A stretch of DNA of 5,387 bases from Flavobacteriia bacterium (GTDB lineage Bacteria > Bacteroidota > Bacteroidia > Flavobacteriales > Flavobacteriaceae). Shown one piece after another: positions 1 to 5,262 of the stretch. The position numbers and the translations under genes are program-made. Where the stretch lies: NCBI GenBank assembly GCA_011330545.1, contig DRQI01000314.1:1-5387 (forward strand), written 5' to 3'. Each line of letters begins with the position of its first letter. Position 1 is the stretch's first letter. The notes under the pieces were generated by a model that made no database searches, was not told where the DNA came from, and saw only the letters and a program-made list of their open reading frames with translations.

Positions 1-2377
1 GTTCGTCATAGAGGTTTAGGTTCTGAATTAAATCGACTACATAGGGCATGGGCATGCCGTGGCGTAATACTCCGGAAATCAATTTGGCATAATTCCAAAA
101 TTCTTTGTTAAACGATCTTGATAAGCCTTCAATAGTTACTTTATAGCCTTCTTTATCAATGTATTGGAAATCATACCGGGCAATGCCTTTTTCATTCCTG
201 TTTTTGATTACCCACCCTTTGTCTACCCATTGCGGAAGGTCAAAAGCATCTTTCATTTTTCCTGTGAAAATTTCATAAGGCCTTCCTTCAATAAGGCCGA
301 TAACGGCGAGCCATTTTTCAGATTCATTGTGAAAACGGATAATCTCAGCTTCAATCTTTTTAGGGCGTTTGGCTACAAGTGCCTCGTTTTTATACTTGTT
401 TTTTTCTTTGTTATCATCATTAGAAACCAAAATGCCACTGCGCGAGCCGTCTCTATAAACGGTAATGCCTTTCAATCCTTTTTTCCATGATTCGATATAG
501 ATATCCCCAACTAAATCAACCGAAACATCAGATGCTAAATTGATAGTAGAGCTAATAGAGTGCGTAGTGTATTTTTGTACTAAGGCCTGCATTTCTACTC
601 GTTTTTTCCAATCTATTTCTTGGGCGGTAGCTCCGGCATACGGACTTTCTTTTATGTCAGTTTTGCCCGTAGTATCCATCCATGTTTCGAGTTTTTTATG
701 GTAGACGGTAAACTCTTCAAAAGCATCCCCTAAGTCGTCTATAAAATCAATTTTGGTGTTTTCGTCATTGGTATTTACTTTTCTACGGCGTTTGTACGAC
801 AGTAAAAATACGGGTTCTATACCCGATGAAACTTGCGCCAACATACTCAATGAACCTGTAGGTGCCACAGTACTTATCGAAATATTCCTACGGCCGTTAT
901 CCATCATTCTTTGGTACATATCTGGAAAATCTTTATGTATCATTTGAACGAACTCAGAGGTATCTTCTATATTTCTATTAAATATTTCAAACGAACCTCT
1001 AGTGATGGCCATATCGATGCTGCTGTCGAATTCGGCAGTGAATTTCGTCTTCATAATAGCGTCTACGGCATTGAGGGCTTCGTCGGTATCAAATTTAATT
1101 CCTAAGGCAGCCATAGTATCGGCCAAGGCAGTAAATCCTAAGCCGGTACGCCTTCCTTTTTTTCCGGTTTCTTGAAGTAGTTTCCACGTTTCCCTTTCGT
1201 TGCGTTTGATATGTTTGGGCTCAGGGTCGGCATCAATCTTTTGCAATATCCTGTCTACGGCTTCGAGTTCTAAATCAACCAAATCATCCATTAAACGTTG
1301 TGATTCATACACTACTTTATAGAATTTTTTATGGTCGAAAGAGGCTTTTTCGGTAAAGGGCTCTTCAACAAAACTGTACAAATTAAGGGCAATTAACCGG
1401 CAACTATCGCCGCCTTGCATGGCAATTTCTGAGCACGGATTTGTCGAGGTATTTTTAAATTCAGGATAAACTGAAGAAGTAGAATAATGGTGTTGGCGGT
1501 CCCAAAAAATGAGTCCCGGTTCGGCAGTATTATGCGCACAGGTAATTATTTGTTGCCATAATTTTTTAGCATTGATTTCTTTAGTATAGCTTGGTTCTTT
1601 GCTATCAATAGGCCACCGTAAGGTAAATTTAGAATCGCTAATTACGGCATTCATAAATTCATCAGACAAGCGTATAGAAATATTTGCCCCGGTAACTTTT
1701 GTCAAGTCTTGTTTGATGGTAATAAAGTCTTCTATATCAGGATGGGCGATATCCATGGTAAGCATCAAGGCACCACGCCGGCCGTTTTGGGCTACTTCGC
1801 GTGTAGTATTTGAAAAGCGGTTCATAAAAGAAACAGCGCCGGTGGTAGTGCCTGCGGCATTAGAAACCGTGGCATCTTTCGGACGTAATTTTGATAAGTC
1901 TACACCTACGCCACAACGCCTTTTAAACAATTGTGCTAACTGTTGGTCAGTATAACAAACACCACCATAAGAATCTAATACAGAAGGGATTACTACACAA
2001 TTTGACAATGAAGCAATAACGTGGTGATTGCCTAAGCCGTACATTACACTGCCTTGCGGAATCACATAGTCAAAATCTTTAAACAAGCGGTATATTTTTT
2101 TTGAAGTAAGGGGTTTTCTGATTTTTCCGTACGGGGATAACGTGTCAATTACGGTTTCTTTTTCGGCATAGCGAGCTTCTATTCTTCCAAATTCAGCCGC
2201 CATCCTGTGGTGCATATCATCAGGAGTTTTCTCTAAAAAATTCCCTTTTTTGTCTTTTAAACAATACTTGTTTATCCATGTGGTGGCAGCCAATTCGTCT
2301 CCATTAAAATAGCGAAGCGAAGCGGTTAATACTTCTTTATAAGTAAATTTTTTGGTTGTTGTGGTTTCTTCGGTCAT
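1..2377 (-). CDS. nrdJ: Adenosylcobalamin-dependent (class II) ribonucleotide reductase, C-terminus cut by window edge
   Basis: This enzyme reduces ribonucleotides to deoxyribonucleotides for DNA synthesis, using coenzyme B12 to form a thiyl radical, so it needs neither oxygen nor a separate radical-generating subunit. I read 792 codons without a stop; the gene runs off the left edge. The residues expected of the catalytic barrel are present: a first redox cysteine in SNCVVI (Cys127), the radical cysteine and acid in NPCSEI (Cys315, Glu317), the second redox cysteine in GGDSCRLIALNL (Cys326), the APTGSLS...SSGIEPVF signature (about 505-524) and GITVYRDGSRSG (about 637-648). There is no N-terminal ATP-cone; the protein starts directly with FTYKEVLTASLRYFNGDELA. 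After a charged linker (about 650-675) comes a further domain, and the missing end would normally carry a cysteine pair that re-reduces the active site. The start MTEETTTTKK is about 35 bases from a good promoter box. Family assignment is firm; the exact nucleotide substrate level (di- or triphosphate) is inferred from the family. Confidence 0.95.
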   Translation of the reverse strand, partial: MTEETTTTKKFTYKEVLTASLRYFNGDELAATTWINKYCLKDKKGNFLEKTPDDMHHRMAAEFGRIEARYAEKETVIDTLSPYGKIRKPLTSKKIYRLFKDFDYVIPQGSVMYGLGNHHVIASLSNCVVIPSVLDSYGGVCYTDQQLAQLFKRRCGVGVDLSKLRPKDATVSNAAGTTTGAVSFMNRFSNTTREVAQNGRRGALMLTMDIAHPDIEDFITIKQDLTKVTGANISIRLSDEFMNAVISDSKFTLRWPIDSKEPSYTKEINAKKLWQQIITCAHNTAEPGLIFWDRQHHYSTSSVYPEFKNTSTNPCSEIAMQGGDSCRLIALNLYSFVEEPFTEKASFDHKKFYKVVYESQRLMDDLVDLELEAVDRILQKIDADPEPKHIKRNERETWKLLQETGKKGRRTGLGFTALADTMAALGIKFDTDEALNAVDAIMKTKFTAEFDSSIDMAITRGSFEIFNRNIEDTSEFVQMIHKDFPDMYQRMMDNGRRNISISTVAPTGSLSMLAQVSSGIEPVFLLSYKRRRKVNTNDENTKIDFIDDLGDAFEEFTVYHKKLETWMDTTGKTDIKESPYAGATAQEIDWKKRVEMQALVQKYTTHSISSTINLASDVSVDLVGDIYIESWKKGLKGITVYRDGSRSGILVSNDDNKEKNKYKNEALVAKRPKKIEAEIIRFHNESEKWLAVIGLIEGRPYEIFTGKMKDAFDLPQWVDKGWVIKNRNEKGIARYDFQYIDKEGYKVTIEGLSRSFNKEFWNYAKLISGVLRHGMPMPYVVDLIQNLNLYDE

Positions 2378-2411
2378 TAGTAGGGTAAGGTTAAAATTTA
2401 CTAGAGCGATA

Positions 2412-2419
2412 CAAAAATA
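2412..2419 (-). promoter_or_regulatory. Bacteroidetes-type -7 promoter box for nrdJ
   Basis: On the minus strand this reads TATTTTTG, an exact match to the Bacteroidetes -7 consensus TAnnTTTG. It lies 35 bases before the nrdJ ATG, leaving an untranslated leader of about 30 bases. I do not see a clear -33 TTG at the expected distance upstream. The leader is too short for a cobalamin riboswitch. Confidence 0.55.
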
Positions 2420-2447
2420 CTATGGAAAAAGATACGGTATAAACCCG

Positions 2448-2477
2448 AAAAAAAAAATTAATAACAACTTGTGGTTG
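2448..2477 (-). terminator. Weak possible terminator after the DUF1801 gene
   Basis: On the minus strand, a 4-bp stem (CAAC/GTTG with a 5-base loop, 2465-2477) is followed within a few bases by a run of ten T (2457-2448). It lies about 90 bases past the DUF1801 stop and just upstream of the nrdJ promoter, where a terminator would separate the two genes. The stem is short, so this is only a candidate; the T run may instead be part of the upstream region of the nrdJ promoter. Confidence 0.25.
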
Positions 2478-2566
2478 AAAACTTTTTATAGCCTGATAAC
2501 CATAGTTTTATTTAACCTAGGAAGGAAATTTGATGATTAAAACACTTATATTCTATTAATAATCAA

Positions 2567-2926
2567 CTATTTATGAAATTTCTTGTCTTTAACCGAATAG
2601 GCATCTTGTAAGATATCAATTACAATTTGTCGGTTGATTTCGGCTACTGTTTTATAACGCAAAGACTTCATCATTTTACGGTTGGCAGTAGTCATATAAG
2701 CTAGATGAACGGTGAGGTAAGCCGCTTTCCAAAAACCCAGGTCTACATAGTCTTTTGACTGATTGAGGTAACAAAAAGGTTTTCCTTCGAGATAGTAAAA
2801 CGGAATTTTATATTTGTATTTTAACTCTAAAGCAGGAATTGTTTTTTCTATAATTAATTGTAAATGGAGTAGTATTGAACGGTAAGGTTCGGGTTGGCGA
2901 AGGATGTAATTTTCGGCAGGATTCAT
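2567..2926 (-). CDS. DUF1801 domain protein (YdhG-like)
   Basis: A complete 119-residue soluble protein of the DUF1801 family, whose members have a fold related to the frataxin-like iron chaperone YdhG. The Bacteroidetes short form is recognisable throughout: an N-terminal MNPAENYILRQPEPYRSILLHL helix, an IPALELKYKYKIPFYYLEGKPFCYLN strand region (about 30-55), a VDLGFWKAA segment (61-69) and a C-terminal NRKMMKSLRYKTVAEIN helix (82-98). The exact cellular role of this form is not established; iron or small-ligand binding is only suggested by the family. The first methionine fits the conserved N-terminus. A match to the -7 consensus lies only 4 bases before the start codon, so the message may have almost no leader. 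It stands head to head with the membrane protein gene at 2995. Confidence 0.85.
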   Translation of the reverse strand: MNPAENYILRQPEPYRSILLHLQLIIEKTIPALELKYKYKIPFYYLEGKPFCYLNQSKDYVDLGFWKAAYLTVHLAYMTTANRKMMKSLRYKTVAEINRQIVIDILQDAYSVKDKKFHK

Positions 2927-2930
2927 TTCT

Positions 2931-2938
2931 CAAAAATA
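2931..2938 (-). promoter_or_regulatory. -7 promoter box for the DUF1801 gene, near-leaderless
   Basis: On the minus strand this reads TATTTTTG, an exact match to TAnnTTTG and identical to the box upstream of nrdJ. Its downstream end is only 4 bases from the DUF1801 ATG, so transcription from it would begin at or within a base or two of the start codon. The match may be chance in AT-rich DNA. Confidence 0.4.
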
Positions 2939-2940
2939 AT

Positions 2941-2951
2941 CATTTTTTGCA
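2941..2951 (+). promoter_or_regulatory. Possible divergent promoter for the membrane protein at 2995
   Basis: The sequence CATTTTTTGCA resembles the common TAnnTTTGCA form of the Bacteroidetes -7 box, but the TA dinucleotide is off by one base. If used, it would give a leader of about 40 bases before ATG 2995, and it would exclude the alternative TTG start at 2947, which lies inside it. Confidence 0.3.
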
Positions 2952-2994
2952 CTCTAAAAATATTAAACTAACTTGTGTACAATTATTAGCAACA

Positions 2995-3567
2995 ATGGCA
3001 CAAGGTATTTCTTATTTTTCATTACGAGGTTTTTCGGGGATTTTATTGGGAATTTACGGACTGTTGATGGTATATGTCTTAGATGTGTTAACGAGTTCTT
3101 ATGGTGACGGTTTTGGAGGTTCATCACAATTGCCCATAGCTTTATTAGAAATGGGCATTATGGGTTTGGTAATTGTTATGATAGGCATTTCACTGCTTAC
3201 TCTTTGGTGGAGAGCCCGTAGAAAAGTAAAAAAACAAGCTGGAAAAGGATGGAATTTACTTTCTAAAAAATTGCGTTTTCAAACCTTGCTATTGGTATTG
3301 TTTTTTATAGCAGTGCTTATAGTCATTGCCAATCAAGGGTATTATAGTTTGCTAACGCCACTATCGTTATTTTTATATGGAGTATTGTTGTTGAATACAA
3401 ACCGGCTTTCTTCCGGTAAAATAAAATATATTGGGTTTGTGGCAATACTTTTAGCAATCTTAGCCTATTTTATTTACGATAGAGAGCTGTTGTTTTTAGC
3501 AATTGGTTTTGGGATACTGCCTATCGTATTCGGAATGGTTACTTTAAAGAAAACAATCTATAATTAA
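2995..3567 (+). CDS. Six-helix membrane protein, paralogue of the protein at 4286-4912
   Basis: A 190-residue, strongly hydrophobic protein with about six predicted membrane helices (roughly residues 8-33, 50-72, 93-112, 116-134, 142-160, 163-183) and a basic cytoplasmic loop RARRKVKKQAGKGW (73-86). It aligns along its length with the protein at 4286-4912: FSLRGFSGILLGIYGL matches LSLSGISGILAGVYAL, the loop tryptophan is shared, and YGVLLLN...KIKYIGF matches YGLALFN...TVKYLGL. I do not recognise a function. The start is uncertain. ATG 2995 is the first ordinary start that avoids overlapping the DUF1801 gene, but it lacks the N-terminal helix of the paralogue. TTG 2947, in frame, would add exactly the 16 residues needed to equal the paralogue's N-terminal length. 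An ATG at 2875 lies inside the neighbouring gene and is unlikely. No regulator gene accompanies this copy. Confidence 0.8.
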   Translation: MAQGISYFSLRGFSGILLGIYGLLMVYVLDVLTSSYGDGFGGSSQLPIALLEMGIMGLVIVMIGISLLTLWWRARRKVKKQAGKGWNLLSKKLRFQTLLLVLFFIAVLIVIANQGYYSLLTPLSLFLYGVLLLNTNRLSSGKIKYIGFVAILLAILAYFIYDRELLFLAIGFGILPIVFGMVTLKKTIYN

Positions 3568-3588
3568 AAGTACCGGTTTAAATTTTAA

Positions 3589-3618
3589 AGGCTCAGTAGG
3601 TTTTAAAATACTAAGCCT
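3589..3618. terminator. Hairpin between convergent genes, possible bidirectional terminator
   Basis: AGGCTCAGTA (3589-3598) can pair with TACTAAGCCT (3609-3618) as a 10-bp stem with one C-A mismatch, around a 10-base loop of GGTTTTAAAA. It sits between the stop of the membrane protein (3567) and the stop of the oppositely oriented SnoaL-like gene (3659), where a shared terminator is expected. Neither side has a strong T run: GTTTATC follows on the plus strand and TTTAAAATTT on the minus strand. Confidence 0.45.
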
Positions 3619-3658
3619 GTTTATCAAATACCAGTAAAATTCATTATTAACTACTCTG

Positions 3659-4024
3659 TTAAGAAGGCATGGCATAAAAAAACTGTTCGCTTACAATTTT
3701 ACCGTCATTTACTTCATAGAGGCAAACTTCTTCCATTTGCATTCTACCCCTTTCTTTAAAGGTAATATCCATATCCATGGTACAGGTAAAATAATTGCCC
3801 GCCACTTGAGGGTCAGAAACACCACCTCCGTGAAATTTTTCTACACTATTATACCAATCTTGGCTTTTTTGGGTGATGGCACTTTTGCCTGAAACGACTT
3901 CTCCGGGAATACCGGGCATTTCTTTGCTTACACAATTGTCGGCATACAATTCTTCTATGGCTTGCATGTTCTCACCTTTACGGCACATTTCTACTAAACG
4001 GTTAGCTACTTGTTGTGTGTTCAT
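3659..4024 (-). CDS. SnoaL-like (NTF2-fold) domain protein
   Basis: A complete 121-residue protein of the SnoaL-like/NTF2-fold superfamily, which forms a small cone-shaped alpha+beta barrel. The opening helix MNTQQVANRLVEMCRKGEN, the AIEELYADNCVSKEMPG segment (22-38), the GKSAI helix start (46-50), the EKFHGGGVSDPQVAGNYF strand region (62-79) and the closing EEVCLYEVNDGKIVSEQFFY strands (98-117) follow the usual order. Proteins of this type in flavobacteria are mostly uncharacterised; some superfamily members are isomerases or cyclases, others only bind ligands, so no reaction can be assigned. I start at 4024 because MNTQQVANRL is the family's normal beginning; extending to the ATG at 4099 would add a stretch of 25 residues with no family resemblance. 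No convincing promoter box is visible upstream; TATTTTAG (4048-4055, minus strand) is one mismatch from consensus. Confidence 0.85.
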   Translation of the reverse strand: MNTQQVANRLVEMCRKGENMQAIEELYADNCVSKEMPGIPGEVVSGKSAITQKSQDWYNSVEKFHGGGVSDPQVAGNYFTCTMDMDITFKERGRMQMEEVCLYEVNDGKIVSEQFFYAMPS

Positions 4025-4132
4025 AATAGTTTGATTTTTTATTTTCACTAAAATAAGAAAAATAGCGGTTTGGGTTTTTATAACTTTTGTATTTAACACT
4101 AATTTTAACGTTGTTTTGTTGCTTGTAAAAAT

Positions 4133-4210
4133 GGCAACTATTCAGGAACTCACCTTTCGTCTATAAAATAACTATTTTCTGCCTCAAAATGAAGCACCTG
4201 AATAGTTGCC
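4133..4210. repeat. Miniature inverted-repeat element with 6-base flanking direct repeats
   Basis: GGCAACTATTCAGG (4133-4146) is repeated as a perfect inverted copy, CCTGAATAGTTGCC (4197-4210), around a 50-base centre. The whole is bounded by the direct repeat AAAAAT on the left (4127-4132) and right (4211-4216). The organisation of terminal inverted repeats with direct repeats just outside is that of a small non-autonomous transposable element (MITE). The centre is non-coding. Next to the right arm it has a small near-palindrome, TGCcTCAaaaTGAaGCA (4180-4196), and it carries an extra AACTATT (4170-4176) matching part of the arm. Because the flanking repeat is AT-rich, a chance match is possible. 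The arms can also be read as 15 bp by including T4132 and A4211, in which case the structure may instead be an RNA hairpin or a protein-binding site. Confidence 0.55.
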
Positions 4211-4257
4211 AAAAATGAAAAAGTTACGAGTAGGCTTTTTTTATTCAAAAATTTATT

Positions 4258-4265
4258 TAACTTTG
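4258..4265 (+). promoter_or_regulatory. -7 promoter box for the membrane protein/regulator operon
   Basis: TAACTTTG exactly matches the TAnnTTTG consensus and is followed by CA, as is common in Bacteroidetes promoters. A T run at 4236-4242 lies about where the -33 element would be. Transcription would start near 4270, giving a leader of about 15 bases before ATG 4286. The box is overlapped by the palindrome at 4260-4276. Confidence 0.65.
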
Positions 4266-4276
4266 CATTTCAAAGT
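4260..4276. promoter_or_regulatory. Operator-like palindrome, copy 1
   Basis: ACTTTGCATTTCAAAGT is a 17-base inverted repeat with one mismatched pair around a central T. It overlaps the -7 box and the likely start of transcription, a position where a bound protein would block the promoter. The following ACTTT extends the symmetry, making AAAGTACTTT a second, overlapping palindrome. A 25-base block starting at 4260 is repeated at 5228 with only two differences. The winged-helix protein encoded at 4912 is the obvious candidate to bind it; that is inference. Confidence 0.65.
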
Positions 4277-4285
4277 ACTTTTATT

Positions 4286-4912
4286 ATGACTGAAAAAGAT
4301 TATTTAAAAGATATTTCTGAAATCAAAAACATTATGAACCGCTCTACACGGTTTCTTTCATTGAGCGGAATTTCAGGGATTTTGGCAGGTGTATACGCAC
4401 TTATAGGAGGTGCTATTGCGTATAAATTATTAACAGATTACGGCCGGTTGGAAAGAGGCGAAACTTATGAATCTTCAATATTGAATTTAGAATTGATGCT
4501 GATTTTAATTGCCGGCACTGTGGCAACGCTGTCTGTGGTTACAGCCTATGTGCTTACCAAGCGCAAAGCGGTTCAGAATAATGAAAAAATGTGGGCACCC
4601 GCATCTCGGCAGTTGCTGGTAAGTTTTATCATACCCTTGGCTACGGGTGGTATTTTTGCCCTGCTCTTAATATATCGGGGAGACTATGCGTTAATTGCAC
4701 CAACGATGCTTATTTTTTACGGATTGGCATTGTTTAACGCGAGTAAATTTACCTTGAGTACGGTAAAATATTTAGGCCTTTTGGAAGTCGTACTCGGATT
4801 GGTTTCTATGTTATTTTTAGGGAATGGCCTATTTTTCTGGATGTTGGGTTTTGGCGTATTGCACATTATATACGGTGCATTGATTTATATTAAATTAGAT
4901 AAGAAAAGGTAG
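4286..4912 (+). CDS. Six-helix membrane protein coupled to a winged-helix regulator
   Basis: A 208-residue integral membrane protein of unknown function. An N-terminal charged, probably cytoplasmic helix (MTEKDYLKDISEIKNIMNRS) is followed by about six membrane segments (roughly 24-49, 66-91, 109-130, 133-152, 160-178, 181-202), a basic loop TKRKAVQNNEKMW (91-103) and a basic tail LDKKR. No catalytic or metal-binding motif stands out, and I see no signal peptide cleavage site. It is homologous to the protein at 2995-3567, so the window holds two copies of the family. The stop codon overlaps the GTG start of the regulator by one base, indicating translational coupling and a joint role. Expression is probably controlled by the palindrome on its promoter. 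The protein could be a sensor for the regulator or a target of it; the sequence does not say which. Confidence 0.88.
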   Translation: MTEKDYLKDISEIKNIMNRSTRFLSLSGISGILAGVYALIGGAIAYKLLTDYGRLERGETYESSILNLELMLILIAGTVATLSVVTAYVLTKRKAVQNNEKMWAPASRQLLVSFIIPLATGGIFALLLIYRGDYALIAPTMLIFYGLALFNASKFTLSTVKYLGLLEVVLGLVSMLFLGNGLFFWMLGFGVLHIIYGALIYIKLDKKR

Positions 4913-5211
4913 TGCATAGTATTATTAAAAATATCAATAAAATTTTTGACCATCGCGTGCGATTGGGTATCATGTCTGCTTTGATGGTCAATGACTTTGT
5001 TGATTTTAATACCTTAAAAGAATTGTTAGAAGTAACCGACGGAAACTTGGCGAGCCATTTAAAAGCCCTTGAGAAAGTGGCCTATATCACGGTTACCAAA
5101 GAATTTATCGGTAGAAAGCCAAATACAAAATACAGTACTACGGCCATAGGAGCCGAAGCCTTTAAAAAACACATTGCGGCATTGGAAAAAATTATTAGAA
5201 TGCAGCAGTAA
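4912..5211 (+). CDS. Winged-helix DNA-binding regulator (HTH_34 type)
   Basis: A compact 99-residue transcriptional regulator consisting of little more than one winged-helix domain. The helix 1 region FDHRVRLGIMSALMVNDFVDF (12-32) is the family hallmark. It is followed by helix 2 NTLKELLEVT (33-42), the recognition helix TDGNLASHLKALEKVAY (42-58), and a two-strand wing ITVTKEFIGRKPNTKYSTT (59-77) with basic residues. A C-terminal helix (about 80-99) probably serves dimerisation. No ligand-binding or metal-binding cysteine cluster of the ArsR type is visible. Translation starts at GTG 4912, which shares its G with the upstream TAG stop (TAGTG); this gives the family's usual N-terminus, and no ATG is available at that position. 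Palindromes upstream of 4286 and 5263 are likely targets, implying control of its own operon and of the next gene. The family assignment is firm and the targets are inferred. Confidence 0.9.
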   Translation: MHSIIKNINKIFDHRVRLGIMSALMVNDFVDFNTLKELLEVTDGNLASHLKALEKVAYITVTKEFIGRKPNTKYSTTAIGAEAFKKHIAALEKIIRMQQ

Positions 5212-5226
5212 ATTTTTTTAAATAAA

Positions 5227-5233
5227 TACTTTG
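5227..5233 (+). promoter_or_regulatory. Probable -7 box for the gene at 5263
   Basis: TACTTTG is a version of the -7 consensus TAnnTTTG with the spacer shortened by one base. It lies 29 bases before the ATG, in the 51-base gap after the regulator gene, and is overlapped by the palindrome at 5228-5244 in the same way as the promoter at 4258. The shortened spacer makes it weaker than the upstream promoter; readthrough from the upstream operon could also express this gene. Confidence 0.45.
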
Positions 5234-5244
5234 AATTTCAAAGT
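5228..5244. promoter_or_regulatory. Operator-like palindrome, copy 2
   Basis: ACTTTGAATTTCAAAGT is a perfect 17-base palindrome, with 8-bp arms around a central T. Like copy 1 it is followed by ACTTT, which forms the overlapping palindrome AAAGTACTTT. It lies 18 bases before the ATG at 5263. The 25-base blocks at 4260-4284 and 5228-5252 differ at only two positions although the DNA around them differs, so the block appears to be conserved for protein binding. Confidence 0.7.
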
Positions 5245-5262
5245 ACTTTAATACTTATAATT

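Noticed and set aside
164..1955. Plus-strand open frames at 164-490, 753-947, 911-1105 and 1599-1955
   Set aside because: They lie opposite the well-conserved nrdJ coding sequence, and their translations resemble no family; they are shadows of the minus-strand gene.
2352..2540. A 62-codon plus-strand open frame spanning the nrdJ start and the intergenic gap
   Set aside because: It overlaps the nrdJ N-terminus and promoter, has low-complexity lysine/asparagine-rich content from the A run, and shows no family resemblance.
2378..2566. Possible cobalamin riboswitch or NrdR box upstream of nrdJ
   Set aside because: No B12-box-like conserved sequence or paired NrdR boxes are seen, and the likely promoter leaves only about 30 bases of leader.
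2875..2994. N-terminal extension of the membrane protein back to ATG 2875
   Set aside because: It would overlap the first 52 bases of the divergent DUF1801 gene, and the extra residues up to about 2946 have no counterpart in the paralogue.
4025..4099. N-terminal extension of the SnoaL-like protein to the ATG at 4099
   Set aside because: The additional 25 residues resemble no family member, while MNTQQVANRL at 4024 is the normal family start. The hydrophobic look of the extension is too weak to call a signal peptide.
4217..4257. T-rich run (TTTTTTTATTC) before the 4258 promoter as a terminator
   Set aside because: No stem-forming sequence lies immediately before the T run on the plus strand; it fits better as the upstream part of the promoter.
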